Assembly: GCA_029269125.1 (NCBI GenBank)
Contig: JARHXX010000015.1
Span: 1-64,000 of the forward strand
DNA: 64,000 bases
Reading direction: 5' to 3'
Origin: Kiritimatiellaeota bacterium B1221
GTDB lineage: Bacteria; Verrucomicrobiota; Kiritimatiellia; SS1-B-03-39; UBA6053
Below are positions 54,863-63,749 of this stretch, in pieces. Positions within the stretch are counted from its first letter, which is position 1, and the number at the start of each line of letters is the position of its first letter. Position numbers and translations under genes: made by a program. A model generated the notes under the pieces. It made no database searches. It was not told where the DNA came from and saw only the letters and a program-made list of their open reading frames with translations.

Positions 54863-56265
54863 GATTTTCCCTGCTGTTTCTCTTTCCATTGTTTGTGGAA
54901 TGATTTGGGGGCTGGCGGATGTAATTCGCGGGTTTGGGTCCAGGCTTTCAATGGATCCGCTTTTTTTCCTTTGAGAGGACGCCAACATTTTTCTCCCAGG
55001 CGCATCAGGCCTTCGCAACTGCGGTAAAGTTTGGGGCGGGCCATCACTTTGGAAAACTGACGCATGGCAAAGCGTTCCATGGTGCCCCCTTTTTCGACCA
55101 CTGCATCGCGGCGGTTCCGCATCAGGTGATGATGCAAATCGATTTTGACCGGACAGGTTTCACTGCAGGCTCCGCAAAGGGAAGAGCTGTAGGACAGATG
55201 CTTATAGGGTTGCAGTCCACGCAAATGGGGGGTGATCACAGAACCGATGGGCCCCTGATAGGTGGTGCCGTAAGAGTGACCGCCGATATTTTTAAAAATA
55301 GGACAAACATTCAGACAGGCGCCACAGCGGATGCAGCGCAGGGCGTCGCGCTGTTCCGGATCGGCGAGCAGGCGGGTACGATGGTTATCGACCAGCACTA
55401 AATGAAACTCTTCGGGGCCGTCGACTTCACCTTCCTGGCGCGGTCCGCCAATCATGGAGTTGTAACCGGTGAGCCACTGACCGGCCCCGGCGGTGCCCAG
55501 CAGGGGAAGCATAATACTCAGATCATCAAGTTTGGGGATGACTTTTTCGATGCCCATCACTGCGATATGCACTTTGGGCAGGGAGGTGGTAAGCCGGGCA
55601 TTGCCTTCATTTTCGGTAATCGAGATCATGCCGGTTTCGGCCACTCCGAAGTTGGCACCGCTGATGCCGATGTCGGCTTCGCAGTATTTTGTACGCATAT
55701 ATGACCGGGCGATCATGCAGAGCTCTTCCGGATCATTGCTGGGTTCACTGCCGATTTTTTCTTCAAAGACTTTACTGATTTTGTTCCGTTTCAGATGCAT
55801 GGCCGGAAACACGAAATGGAAAGGATCCTCGCCCCGGAGTTGCACAATGAATTCGCCCAAATCGGATTCCACCACTTCCATGCCTGCTTTTTGCATGGCC
55901 GGATTCAGGTGAATTTCTTCGGTGGTCATGCATTTGCTTTTGATTACTTTTTTGGCGTCACAGTCTTCTGCGACCCGCAGGATGTAATCGACCGCTTCCG
56001 CCCCGTTACCCGCCCAGCAAATTTTGGTGCCGCGGGCCTCCAAATTCTGCGTCATTTCTTCGAGCAGCGTATCCAGATTTTCAATGGCCTCCCATTTAAT
56101 GGCTGCGCCGGTGCGTTTGGCCTGATCGAAATCTCCAAAGGTTTCTTCAACCCCTCCACGAGTGTTTTCGTAGCCCTTAAGTGCGGTCTGCATCCATTTT
56201 CGGTGGTCAAAATCGACGGTGCTCTCTTTGGTGTCCGACTTGAATTGAGTGAGGGGAGTTGTCAT
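54859..56265 (-). CDS. lutB: LutB-like iron-sulfur lactate utilisation protein
   Basis: Protein of 468 residues, the usual length for LutB/LldF. The N-terminal LUD domain carries CWAGNGAEAVDYI and ISGANFGVAETGMISITENE. Two ferredoxin-type clusters follow: CIRCGACLNVCP near residue 310-325 and CGACSETCP near 358-367. The C-terminal DUF3390-like helix region has MERFAMRQFSKVMARP. LutB is thought to be the electron-transferring subunit of L-lactate dehydrogenase LutABC. LutA, normally the first gene, is absent here, as larA lies on the other side of the divergent promoter region. It may be elsewhere in the genome. Confidence 0.93.
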   Translation of the reverse strand: MTTPLTQFKSDTKESTVDFDHRKWMQTALKGYENTRGGVEETFGDFDQAKRTGAAIKWEAIENLDTLLEEMTQNLEARGTKICWAGNGAEAVDYILRVAEDCDAKKVIKSKCMTTEEIHLNPAMQKAGMEVVESDLGEFIVQLRGEDPFHFVFPAMHLKRNKISKVFEEKIGSEPSNDPEELCMIARSYMRTKYCEADIGISGANFGVAETGMISITENEGNARLTTSLPKVHIAVMGIEKVIPKLDDLSIMLPLLGTAGAGQWLTGYNSMIGGPRQEGEVDGPEEFHLVLVDNHRTRLLADPEQRDALRCIRCGACLNVCPIFKNIGGHSYGTTYQGPIGSVITPHLRGLQPYKHLSYSSSLCGACSETCPVKIDLHHHLMRNRRDAVVEKGGTMERFAMRQFSKVMARPKLYRSCEGLMRLGEKCWRPLKGKKADPLKAWTQTRELHPPAPKSFHKQWKEKQQGKS

Positions 56266-56537
56266 AAACTGTTGGCTTTGCCTGAAACCGGTGGGAAATC
56301 AAGAGGTTTTAGGTCAGGACATTTCCGATTTCCCGCCCCGCGCAGGGGAAAGCTCATCGCTTATTGCCTTATAGGATTCTTCACATATTCACTTCAACAT
56401 CATCCCCTTTCATGGGGGCAATGTGTGGTGTGTCCGTAAAAAATACTGATTGCTTTGGGTCTGGGATTCGTAATGACCGGATTGAATTTGTTTGTCTCAT
56501 CTTGCTTCATTTGGGAGTTTCCCTATTAAACTTCGAT
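56266..56537. other. Divergent promoter region between lutB and larA
   Basis: This 272-bp gap separates the starts of lutB (minus) and larA (plus) and should hold both promoters. No GntR/LldR-type operator or consensus -35/-10 pair was found by eye. It contains CCCCTTTCATGGGGG near 56404, a short inverted repeat. The larA start has no obvious Shine-Dalgarno sequence. Confidence 0.4.
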
Positions 56538-57800
56538 ATGAACTGCACGCTTGATTATGGAACCTCCCCGCTGACGCTCAATTTGGATGGATTAAACGCA
56601 ACCGTTTTAGAGCCGCGCTATCCGGCAGCTTTGCAAGATGAAGCGGCGGCGTTCCGGGAGTCCGCCGCGCATCCTTTTGGTGGAAAGCCATTGAAAGATC
56701 GGGTGGGGGCTGGAGAAACGGTGGCGATTGCGATTCCGGATATTACCCGGGCCTTGCCGAATCAGAAATTGTTGACCTGGCTGTTTGCGGCGTTGCCGCA
56801 TGTGCCTAAAGAAAATTTTGTGATCATTTCCGGCACCGGTACCCATCGGGCGAACACCCGGGATGAGTGGGTGCATATGGTGGGCGAAGAGATCTATACG
56901 CAATACCGCTGTATCGATCATGACGGACATGATCCGTCGACGCTGGTGTCGGCGGGGCACTCTGCATTTGGCTATGAGGTGCGCTACAACCGCGAATATG
57001 CGCAAGCGGACCGGAGAATTTTGCTGGGCTTTATTGAGCCGCATTTTATGGCGGGATTTTCCGGAGGGTATAAAGCGGTTTTTCCGGGGGTAACCGGGGT
57101 CGAGGCTATTTTGCATTATCACAATGCGGAAAATATCGGGCATGCCAAAAGTACCTGGGGGGTGACGGAAAATAATCCGACCCAGGCGCATGTGCGGGCA
57201 GGGGGCAGTTTGTTGCCCGCAGATTATTTGGTGAATATCACTCTCGATCGTGAGCGGCGGATTACCGGTTTCTTTTGCGGAGATGTGCTGCCCGCCCACG
57301 AAGCGGGCTGTGCGTTTTGCAAAGAAACCGCGATGTCGCATTGTGAGGAGGGCTTTGATGTGGTGGTCACCTCGAACAGCGGATATCCGCTGGATCAGAA
57401 TTTGTATCAAAGCGTGAAGGGCATGTCAGCCGCTTCGCAAGTGGTGAAGCCGGGGGGATTGATTCTGATGGCGGCCCGTTGCAATGATGGCTTTCCTGCC
57501 CATGGAAATTTCCGGAAGTTGCTCGAAGAACATGATTCGCCCGATGCGATGTTGGAAACCATTTGCGCACCCGGCTTCCGCGAATTTGATCAGTGGCAGG
57601 TGCAAGTGCTCGCGCTGATTTTAAACAAGGCGCGGGTGGGGTTGTATTCCGAAATGAATCCGGCATCAGTGCGGGCTGCACATTTGGAGCCGGTAACGGA
57701 TCTTCGGTCTGCGATTGATACCGAGTTGGTCCGCATCGGAAATCCGCAGGCCCGGGTGGCGGTGCTGCCTGAAGGCCCGTTGACGATTCCGTATCTTTAG
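56538..57800 (+). CDS. larA: LarA-type nickel-pincer lactate racemase
   Basis: LarA interconverts D- and L-lactate using a nickel-pincer nucleotide cofactor. The protein has 420 residues from the ATG at 56538; upstream in-frame ATGs would add an unsupported 58-residue lead. The catalytic residues are present: H103 in SGTGTHRANT, H169 in GFIEPHFMAG, K179 in SGGYKAVFPG and H195 in LHYHNAEN. Each is exactly five residues before the well-known H108, H174, K184 and H200 of Lactiplantibacillus plantarum LarA. Some homologues racemise other 2-hydroxy acids. The divergent lutBC pair suggests a role in feeding D-lactate into L-lactate oxidation. LarB, LarC and LarE, which make the cofactor, are not in the window. 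Confidence 0.93.
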   Translation: MNCTLDYGTSPLTLNLDGLNATVLEPRYPAALQDEAAAFRESAAHPFGGKPLKDRVGAGETVAIAIPDITRALPNQKLLTWLFAALPHVPKENFVIISGTGTHRANTRDEWVHMVGEEIYTQYRCIDHDGHDPSTLVSAGHSAFGYEVRYNREYAQADRRILLGFIEPHFMAGFSGGYKAVFPGVTGVEAILHYHNAENIGHAKSTWGVTENNPTQAHVRAGGSLLPADYLVNITLDRERRITGFFCGDVLPAHEAGCAFCKETAMSHCEEGFDVVVTSNSGYPLDQNLYQSVKGMSAASQVVKPGGLILMAARCNDGFPAHGNFRKLLEEHDSPDAMLETICAPGFREFDQWQVQVLALILNKARVGLYSEMNPASVRAAHLEPVTDLRSAIDTELVRIGNPQARVAVLPEGPLTIPYL

Positions 57801-57834
57801 GGTGAAAACACATCCCTTCCGGGGTCCTTGTAAA

Positions 57835-58098
57835 GGGCCTGTTGATTTATTCAGAAACCTTCCTGAAAACGCCAAAGGCGTGACCCCAACCCAGCCAAGG
57901 GTACAACCCTCGGGGTTTGTATCCCAAGGGTTCTAAGCCCTGAAAGTACGGCCCTATATCACTCTTACATCATGGTTTACAGGGTCGCACCTTCAGTATT
58001 GAATGATATTGCATCTTCAAGCCAGGGGTTGCACCCCAGGCGGGTATAGGGTCGCAGCGTTTCGGTTTTTTCGTTGAAAACAATAAATCAACGGACCC
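57835..58098. mobile_element. 264-bp non-coding element with 17-bp terminal inverted repeats (MITE-like)
   Basis: The left end (57835-57851) matches the reverse complement of the right end (58082-58098) at 15 of 17 positions, including an exact 11-bp run GTTGATTTATT. Inside are hairpins (CGCC-AAA-GGCG and an extended GGGTACAACCC region) and a GGGGTTGCACCCC palindrome. It fills the 325-bp gap between the 3' ends of larA and the GH13 gene. No transposase gene and no clear target-site duplication were seen, so it could be an immobile structured repeat. Confidence 0.6.
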
Positions 58099-58125
58099 GA
58101 ACATGAGGAACTCGAAAGTGAATTC

Positions 58126-61100
58126 TTACATCCGGGTGCGATAGATAAAGGCCGTTTGGGCGGGAACCTTTATACTGTTTTGTTGTGCGTTGAGGGTGGT
58201 GCCGTCTCCGTGGATGAGGACTTGATCTCCGTCTCCAACGCGAATCCAGTTTCCTGAAGCCAGGTTCAGGTTGAAGGTTTGTTCCTGTTCGGAGGCGTTC
58301 ATCAGGATCATCACTGCGGGTACGCCGGGACGTTCATGATGGGCGTTGAATGTCCAGCCGAGGACTTGATCTGAGTCCGTTTCGATAAACCGGGTGTAAT
58401 CCAGAGAAGGATTGTCTTTCACGCGTAAGGCCGCGCCTTCAGGGCTGAGGCGAAAGGCGATCATTTGTTTGTAGTAGGTCAGGACTTCTTTTGCGTGATC
58501 ACGTTCCCGTTCGTGCCAACGGAGGGAATTGAGTTCGTCGCCTTTGTTGTAGGTGTTGCGAATCCCGTGTTTACTGCGCAGGTAAGCTTGGCCTTCGGTT
58601 ATGAGAGGGGTGCCCAAAGAGCCGAAAATCAGGGTGGCGGCAAGTTTATGAATCCGTTCATCACGCTCAGACAATTCGCGGCCATCATGATCGGGGTTGG
58701 TGGTGAGTTCATCCACCAGAGCATGATCGTCATGGCTTTCCATATAGTTGACACTCTGCAGAGGATGGCGCGTCCAGTTTTCCACACTGCCGCGAATGGC
58801 CTGTTTGAGGTCCGCTTTGCCGCCGTGTCCTCTCACAAACTGTTTCGCGGGTTCACGGAAACGGTCGTTCCATGCGCCCCAAGTCGTGGGTCCTAGAAAA
58901 TCTTTATGGCTCCCCCGGAAGCTCCAAGGCTCGGAGTGTAAGACGACGTGGGGATGTTTATTGCGGATCTCACGTTCAATTTCCAAAAGGGTTTGGTCAT
59001 CAATTAATTCGCAGAGGTCAAAGCGAAATCCGTCGATCCCGTATTCTTCGACCCAAAAGAGAACACTTTCGATGATGAGGCGGCGCATCATGAGCCGTTC
59101 GCTGGCGACATCATTTCCGCAGCCACTGTAATCCACATTGGTATAATCGGGGTTGAGGCGGAAGTAGTATTTCCGGTCGATGAGGTTAAACACATTTAGA
59201 CCGCCGATATGGTTGTACACCACATCCATAAAAACGGCAAAGCCCTGTTGGTGCAAGCCGTCTACCAACTCCCGAAACTCGGCTACTTGCGAACCTTCCA
59301 GGGGGCGAGTGGCATAGGAGGATTCCGGGGCAAAGAAAAAGGAGGTGGCGTATCCCCAGTCGTGCTTGTCGCTAAAGCCATTGTTGAACTCATGCAGGGG
59401 CATAAACTGAATGACATTTACGCCGAGGGCCTTCAGATGATCCAGCCCGGTGCCGGTTCCTGTGGTCGCTAAAACCCCGGGATATTTTCCCCGCAGATGT
59501 TCGGGGACGCCGGAGGAGGGGTGTTGGGTGAAATGCCGCATATGGGTTTCGTAAATCACCATGTCTTCCCACGCGACCCGGGGTCGGGGCTGTGGTTGTA
59601 CAGACCCGGCATGCAAATCCATCACCATGCTGTTTCCTTCAGCCAGTCCCACCGCAGTGGCGTAGGGGTCCCCCAGCCAGGCTGCCGGATTAAATCCTTC
59701 CCCGTTGCCAAGGGGACCGGCGATTTGGTAGGCGTAGTATTGGCCGGTGTGCAGTCCCGGCTGACGGTGTTCCCAGACCCCGTTTTGATCTTTTTTCATG
59801 TCTATTTTTTGTGCCGGCTCCACCGGCGTTTCCTCTGCGGTGACGTAGTAGGGGCCGTCAAAAAGTCCCAAGGTGACCGAGGATGCGCGGGGGGCGAAAA
59901 TCCTATAGGTGGTTTCATTTTTGACCGGATCCAAAGTGACACCCATTTTTTTGGGACTGTAAAGGGTATCCAGAATGGAGCCCGGACTGGGCCACACATG
60001 GATGGTTTTTTCGTGCAGGCCGGTTAATTGAACCAGTGGCGTTTGACTTAGATCTATGGGCTCGGCTGTTTGAATGATGAGCTCCGGCAGTGCGACATCC
60101 GCCCGGGGGAGCTGAAGATTCATATGGGTGGTGCCCGGTTCCAGCATGGCGTTGGGTGCATCGGCCGGTGGGCTTTTCCATTCGTCGTTTATCACAAATT
60201 TGAACAGAATTTCCCCCTGGCTTACTTTGCTGTCAATAGGGGGGTAGGGGAGGCGCACCCGCCAAGTTTCGCCTTCTCTTTTCATGCGGGTATCCGCAGC
60301 TTCAGCGTTCCAGTCATTAAAATTTCCCGCGACTTGGGCGGAGTGGATATCCTGGGGGGACATACCGTAACTTGCCGGGTCAAAGACAAATTCCACCTCA
60401 TTTCCCGTCATGCGGTAGCCCTGCACTGCCGGATCTTCCCGGGGCGTTTGCCAGCGGAGTTTCAGTGCGCCCAAATCCGGTTTGAGGGAGACCGCGACCT
60501 CTGCTGGATTTTCCGGTTTTTCATAGAGACGAATTCGAATCTGGTGGGGGTGCTCAATCAGGGCTTGTGATACCACTTGCGGGGGGCGTTCCATCTGTCC
60601 CGCCTCATTGATGTGCAGAATGCGGTTGGCACCGCTTTCCCATTCGCCATCCACAATAAACTTAAATTCATAGCTGCCGAAAGGGACCCCGATACCGGAC
60701 ACGGAAAAGGCCCAGAGACCGGGCGCTGCCTTTTGCATAGAAATCTTTTCATGCCAGCCGTCCCAGGCTCCGGAGATTTTTACGCTGTTTGCAAACAGGG
60801 TTTGATAATAAATCCATTCAGAGGGGATGTTGCCGGGGATTCCCCGTTCCTGATTGGATAAGATGAGATCGCTACTCACAGGGGGCGGGACTGCTGCGGG
60901 AGCGGCGGTCGGCGTGGAGGCTGTGGAGGGAGCGGGCGCCGGAGGGGAGGGCATCTGGTGGGTGGATTTTTGTTCCCGGGGGATCGACGGCGCAGGCACC
61001 CCGGATTCCTGTAAGGGCGCTTTTTTCATGGAGGCGTAGCGGAATCCTGCGATTAGAACCGCGATAAATAAAATGGCGGTAACCGCGATGGCTACCGGAT

Positions 61101-61140
61101 GCAGGTTCAGACGACCGGATGGGGAAGAGGGTTGTGTCAT
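58126..61140 (-). CDS. Membrane-anchored GH13 pullulanase-type glycosidase with starch-binding-like domains
   Basis: Protein of 1004 residues starting at the ATG at 61140, which follows CAGGAG; an upstream frame adds 87 unlikely residues. An N-terminal helix (about 15-35, AIAVTAILFIAVLIAGF) and a Pro/Ala-rich linker (about 45-90) anchor it in the inner membrane with the enzyme outside the cytoplasm. Two AMPK/E-set-like sandwiches (WDGWHEKISMQKAAPGLW; AGNFNDWNAEAADTRM) and a CBM48-like domain (KNETTYRIFAPRASSVTLGL) precede the catalytic barrel. The GH13 regions are DVVYNH (about 640), GFRFDL with the nucleophile (about 704), HSEPWSF with the acid/base (about 735) and ESHDDH (about 802). It is probably a pullulanase or debranching enzyme. 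Confidence 0.9.
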   Translation of the reverse strand: MTQPSSPSGRLNLHPVAIAVTAILFIAVLIAGFRYASMKKAPLQESGVPAPSIPREQKSTHQMPSPPAPAPSTASTPTAAPAAVPPPVSSDLILSNQERGIPGNIPSEWIYYQTLFANSVKISGAWDGWHEKISMQKAAPGLWAFSVSGIGVPFGSYEFKFIVDGEWESGANRILHINEAGQMERPPQVVSQALIEHPHQIRIRLYEKPENPAEVAVSLKPDLGALKLRWQTPREDPAVQGYRMTGNEVEFVFDPASYGMSPQDIHSAQVAGNFNDWNAEAADTRMKREGETWRVRLPYPPIDSKVSQGEILFKFVINDEWKSPPADAPNAMLEPGTTHMNLQLPRADVALPELIIQTAEPIDLSQTPLVQLTGLHEKTIHVWPSPGSILDTLYSPKKMGVTLDPVKNETTYRIFAPRASSVTLGLFDGPYYVTAEETPVEPAQKIDMKKDQNGVWEHRQPGLHTGQYYAYQIAGPLGNGEGFNPAAWLGDPYATAVGLAEGNSMVMDLHAGSVQPQPRPRVAWEDMVIYETHMRHFTQHPSSGVPEHLRGKYPGVLATTGTGTGLDHLKALGVNVIQFMPLHEFNNGFSDKHDWGYATSFFFAPESSYATRPLEGSQVAEFRELVDGLHQQGFAVFMDVVYNHIGGLNVFNLIDRKYYFRLNPDYTNVDYSGCGNDVASERLMMRRLIIESVLFWVEEYGIDGFRFDLCELIDDQTLLEIEREIRNKHPHVVLHSEPWSFRGSHKDFLGPTTWGAWNDRFREPAKQFVRGHGGKADLKQAIRGSVENWTRHPLQSVNYMESHDDHALVDELTTNPDHDGRELSERDERIHKLAATLIFGSLGTPLITEGQAYLRSKHGIRNTYNKGDELNSLRWHERERDHAKEVLTYYKQMIAFRLSPEGAALRVKDNPSLDYTRFIETDSDQVLGWTFNAHHERPGVPAVMILMNASEQEQTFNLNLASGNWIRVGDGDQVLIHGDGTTLNAQQNSIKVPAQTAFIYRTRM

Positions 61141-61904
61141 GGGACTCCTGGGGCAAAAGCATTCGAATTTCCGAAAGGTAAAGGCATATTTCTTTGAAGC
61201 AAAGAAAAAATTCAAACGTTTTAATTTTATCAGAATACAGGCATTGCTGATCTTGCTGAAAAATACTTTGCCAGCTAATACGTATTCTGTGTATGCGAAA
61301 CGGCGTCTCGCTGGCGGGGCGATCCTCCTGCCTGGAGCAGGACAAGGATTCCTCCTTAAAAAAACCGGAGTCCCGCTTGCGGGACGGACGGAATAATCCA
61401 TTCACCGCGGCAAGCGGCACTTCGCTGGGGAGGGGGGAATGGTTGGAGGAGAGGGGGAGGGATTTTAATGTCGATGCATGGTTTAAAGCGGAGGAGGCAA
61501 AACGTTTTTGATTTAATAATCGTACATCGCCGATGTTCGAATAATTAAAAAGAGAGGACTGAGATAATGCGCTTGCCCCCGCAAAGCCCGCAAGCGGGAC
61601 CGCGTTGGGAGCGGAGGGATGTATGGGGCCGGGTTGGGGAGGGATTTGCTTTCCGTCCGGAAAATACCCGACTTTTATCTGATGAAAGGTCGTCTCATGG
61701 AGTGTTTTAGAAAAGAAGACCGCCGATTTTCACAGGGACGTTATTCAGGAAAGATCATTATGATGGCATCGGAACCAGTATCCCCATCGGAATTCTCACG
61801 GCTTTTTTCGCGGCGGAATAAGGCAGGCATACGAATCATAATCGATGCCCGGTCCCGATTGCGATCCTCGGCTACGGTTTTAATTAAAATGTTCTAAACG
61901 AACA
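61141..61904. other. 764-bp gap between the GH13 and ABC exporter genes
   Basis: No convincing gene is visible. The 260 bp next to the GH13 start are AT-rich and should carry its promoter. A terminator-like hairpin (61363-61391) lies in the middle. Beyond it are a CCCGC-AA-GCGGG palindrome (61587-61598) and reading frames of up to 92 codons on the plus strand that look like chance. The length is unusual here, where most gaps are under 250 bp, so an undetected small RNA or degraded gene is possible. Confidence 0.5.
61363..61391 (-). terminator. Terminator-like hairpin downstream of the ABC exporter
   Basis: On the minus strand GTCCCGC-AA-GCGGGAC (61370-61385) forms a 7-bp stem, extended outside a 3-nt internal loop by CCG/CGG pairs, and is followed by a run of seven T. 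It lies about 510 bp past the ABC gene stop, so it would end either a long 3' UTR or an unannotated minus-strand transcript. Confidence 0.45.
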
Positions 61905-63689
61905 TTACGCCTGTAATTCTTTCATCCGTTTAAAGGCACCGTCGGGTTTGTTGGCGAGTTCTTCATAGGTGCCCATTTCGCTGATTTTTCCGTCTTCGAG
62001 CACGATCACCCGGTTGGCGTTTCGGATGGTGGAGAGGCGGTGAGCGACGATGAGGGTGGTGCGGTTGATGATCATGCGGTCGATGGCTTCCTGCACCAGT
62101 TTTTCGGACATGACATCCAGAGCGGAGGTGGGTTCGTCCAGCACAATGACTTTGGGGTCGCGGACCAGGGCGCGGGCAATGGCGAGACGCTGACGCTGTC
62201 CGCCGGAGAGTCTGGCGCCGCTTTCCCCGATGCGGGTATTGAGGCCCTCCGGCAGTTTGTCCACAAATTCGCGGAGGTTTGCGGCGTCCATAATTTCTTC
62301 AAACTGGACTTCATCCACGGTATCGAGTCCAAACAGAATATTTTCCCGGATGGTGCCTTCGAAAAGGACGCTTTCCTGGGGGACCACGGAGATGAACCGC
62401 CGCCAGGCCCGCATATCGATGGCTTCCATATCCTGACCGTCGAGGAGGATATGCCCTTCGCTGGCCCGGCGAAAGCCGATGGTCAACTGCATGAGAGTGG
62501 ATTTTCCGCCACCGCTGGGACCCACAATGGCCACGCACTCTCCGGCGGAAATATCGACATTCACGTTGCTGAGTGCGGGTGTGGAAGCGCCCCGATAGGT
62601 GTAGCCCAGATTTTGGTATTGAATGCGGCCCTTGACGGAGGAGACCCGTGATTTTCCCTGGTTGTGTTCGAGGTCGGGGCATTCCAGGACTTCGCCGATG
62701 GATCGCACGGATTCCATCCCCTTGGCCATTTGTGGATAAAGGTTGAGCGCTTGGGAAACGGAATTAAGGATTTGTTTAAACAGCTGTTCAAATAAAATCA
62801 CTTCCCCCACGGTTAGTTTTCCCTGCATGCAAAACCAGCAGCTGATCAGAAACAAAATGAGATTTCCGATCATGAAAGCGACAGTATTGGATGAGGCGAA
62901 CAGGGCATTGATGCGGTCGAGTCGCTGGCCTTGATTGTTCACCTGGTTCAGCTTCTGGTCCACCCGTTCGGTGGCGGGTTCTTCGATGCCGTGGGCCCGG
63001 CTGACCGGGATCATGTTGATCATTTGGCTGACTTGAGAGTTCATCTCTTCGATTCGCTGACGGAACGCGCGGTTTTCGTCACGGATGCGATTTTTGAAAA
63101 TATGACGGAGGGTCATCACCAGCGGGACCATGGCCAGATACACCAGAATCATATAGGGCCGGGACAACAGGGTAATGCTGGTGGTCACAAGCAGGGTGGT
63201 GACAATGGCGAGCCCCATTTCCATGGTGTGCTGAACCACCATATGCACCTGTTCCACATCCCGCAGCACTTTGGCCTGTAAGCGGCCGGATTCGGAATCG
63301 TCGTGGTATGGAATCGAAAGTTGTTGAAAGCGGATGACCAAGGCCTGGCGAAGTCGGCGTTCCAAATTGCGGGCCACTTTGCTTACTTTGGAAATAAACA
63401 GGGTGTGTAAAGGAACATTGGCCAGGAGGGCGAGGACCAAAATAGAGACGGATATCAGTACTTTACGATTCGAAATGCTTTCGGGCTGTACGACTTTATC
63501 GAGCAATAAAGCGGTGACCAGGGGGGTGATCCACATGATCGAATGCTTTAAAAAAAACGTGATGATGATTTGGATGAAATTCCATAGAGAGCAATTTGCC
63601 CAACGCCAGAGGGTGCGGGCGGGGTGCTGACTCTGATAAGACCATTCCAGAAATTTAGGAGAGTTGGACTTGTGCGATGACGCTTTCAT
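61905..63689 (-). CDS. ABC exporter with fused membrane and ATPase domains
   Basis: Half-transporter of 594 residues expected to work as a homodimer. The membrane domain (about 1-330) has six helices. The ATPase domain carries Walker A GPSGGGKST, the Q-loop region, the signature LSGGQRQRLAIARALV, Walker B KVIVLDEPTSALD and the H-loop IVAHRLSTI. The closest known types are MsbA/LmrA-like exporters for lipids, peptides or drugs. N-terminal PFLYPQ-like signatures for a specific substrate are not seen. It is followed on the same strand by the long gap before the GH13 gene. Confidence 0.94.
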   Translation of the reverse strand: MKASSHKSNSPKFLEWSYQSQHPARTLWRWANCSLWNFIQIIITFFLKHSIMWITPLVTALLLDKVVQPESISNRKVLISVSILVLALLANVPLHTLFISKVSKVARNLERRLRQALVIRFQQLSIPYHDDSESGRLQAKVLRDVEQVHMVVQHTMEMGLAIVTTLLVTTSITLLSRPYMILVYLAMVPLVMTLRHIFKNRIRDENRAFRQRIEEMNSQVSQMINMIPVSRAHGIEEPATERVDQKLNQVNNQGQRLDRINALFASSNTVAFMIGNLILFLISCWFCMQGKLTVGEVILFEQLFKQILNSVSQALNLYPQMAKGMESVRSIGEVLECPDLEHNQGKSRVSSVKGRIQYQNLGYTYRGASTPALSNVNVDISAGECVAIVGPSGGGKSTLMQLTIGFRRASEGHILLDGQDMEAIDMRAWRRFISVVPQESVLFEGTIRENILFGLDTVDEVQFEEIMDAANLREFVDKLPEGLNTRIGESGARLSGGQRQRLAIARALVRDPKVIVLDEPTSALDVMSEKLVQEAIDRMIINRTTLIVAHRLSTIRNANRVIVLEDGKISEMGTYEELANKPDGAFKRMKELQA

Positions 63690-63749
63690 CCCTCCGGTTC
63701 TGTTTCGGTATTTCAGAATTGCAAGACCCCGACAGCAAAAATATCCTTA

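Noticed and set aside
54863-55018. A longer lutC start
   Set aside because: The extension overlaps lutB by 156 bp in another frame and is not similar to LutC N-termini; the ATGA overlap gives a standard start.
61619-61897. A 92-codon reading frame in the long gap
   Set aside because: No motif, membrane helix or signal peptide is visible and the composition looks random; kept as a note in the gap entry.
62040-62651. A 203-codon plus-strand frame
   Set aside because: It is antisense to the ATPase domain of the ABC exporter, which has all conserved motifs.
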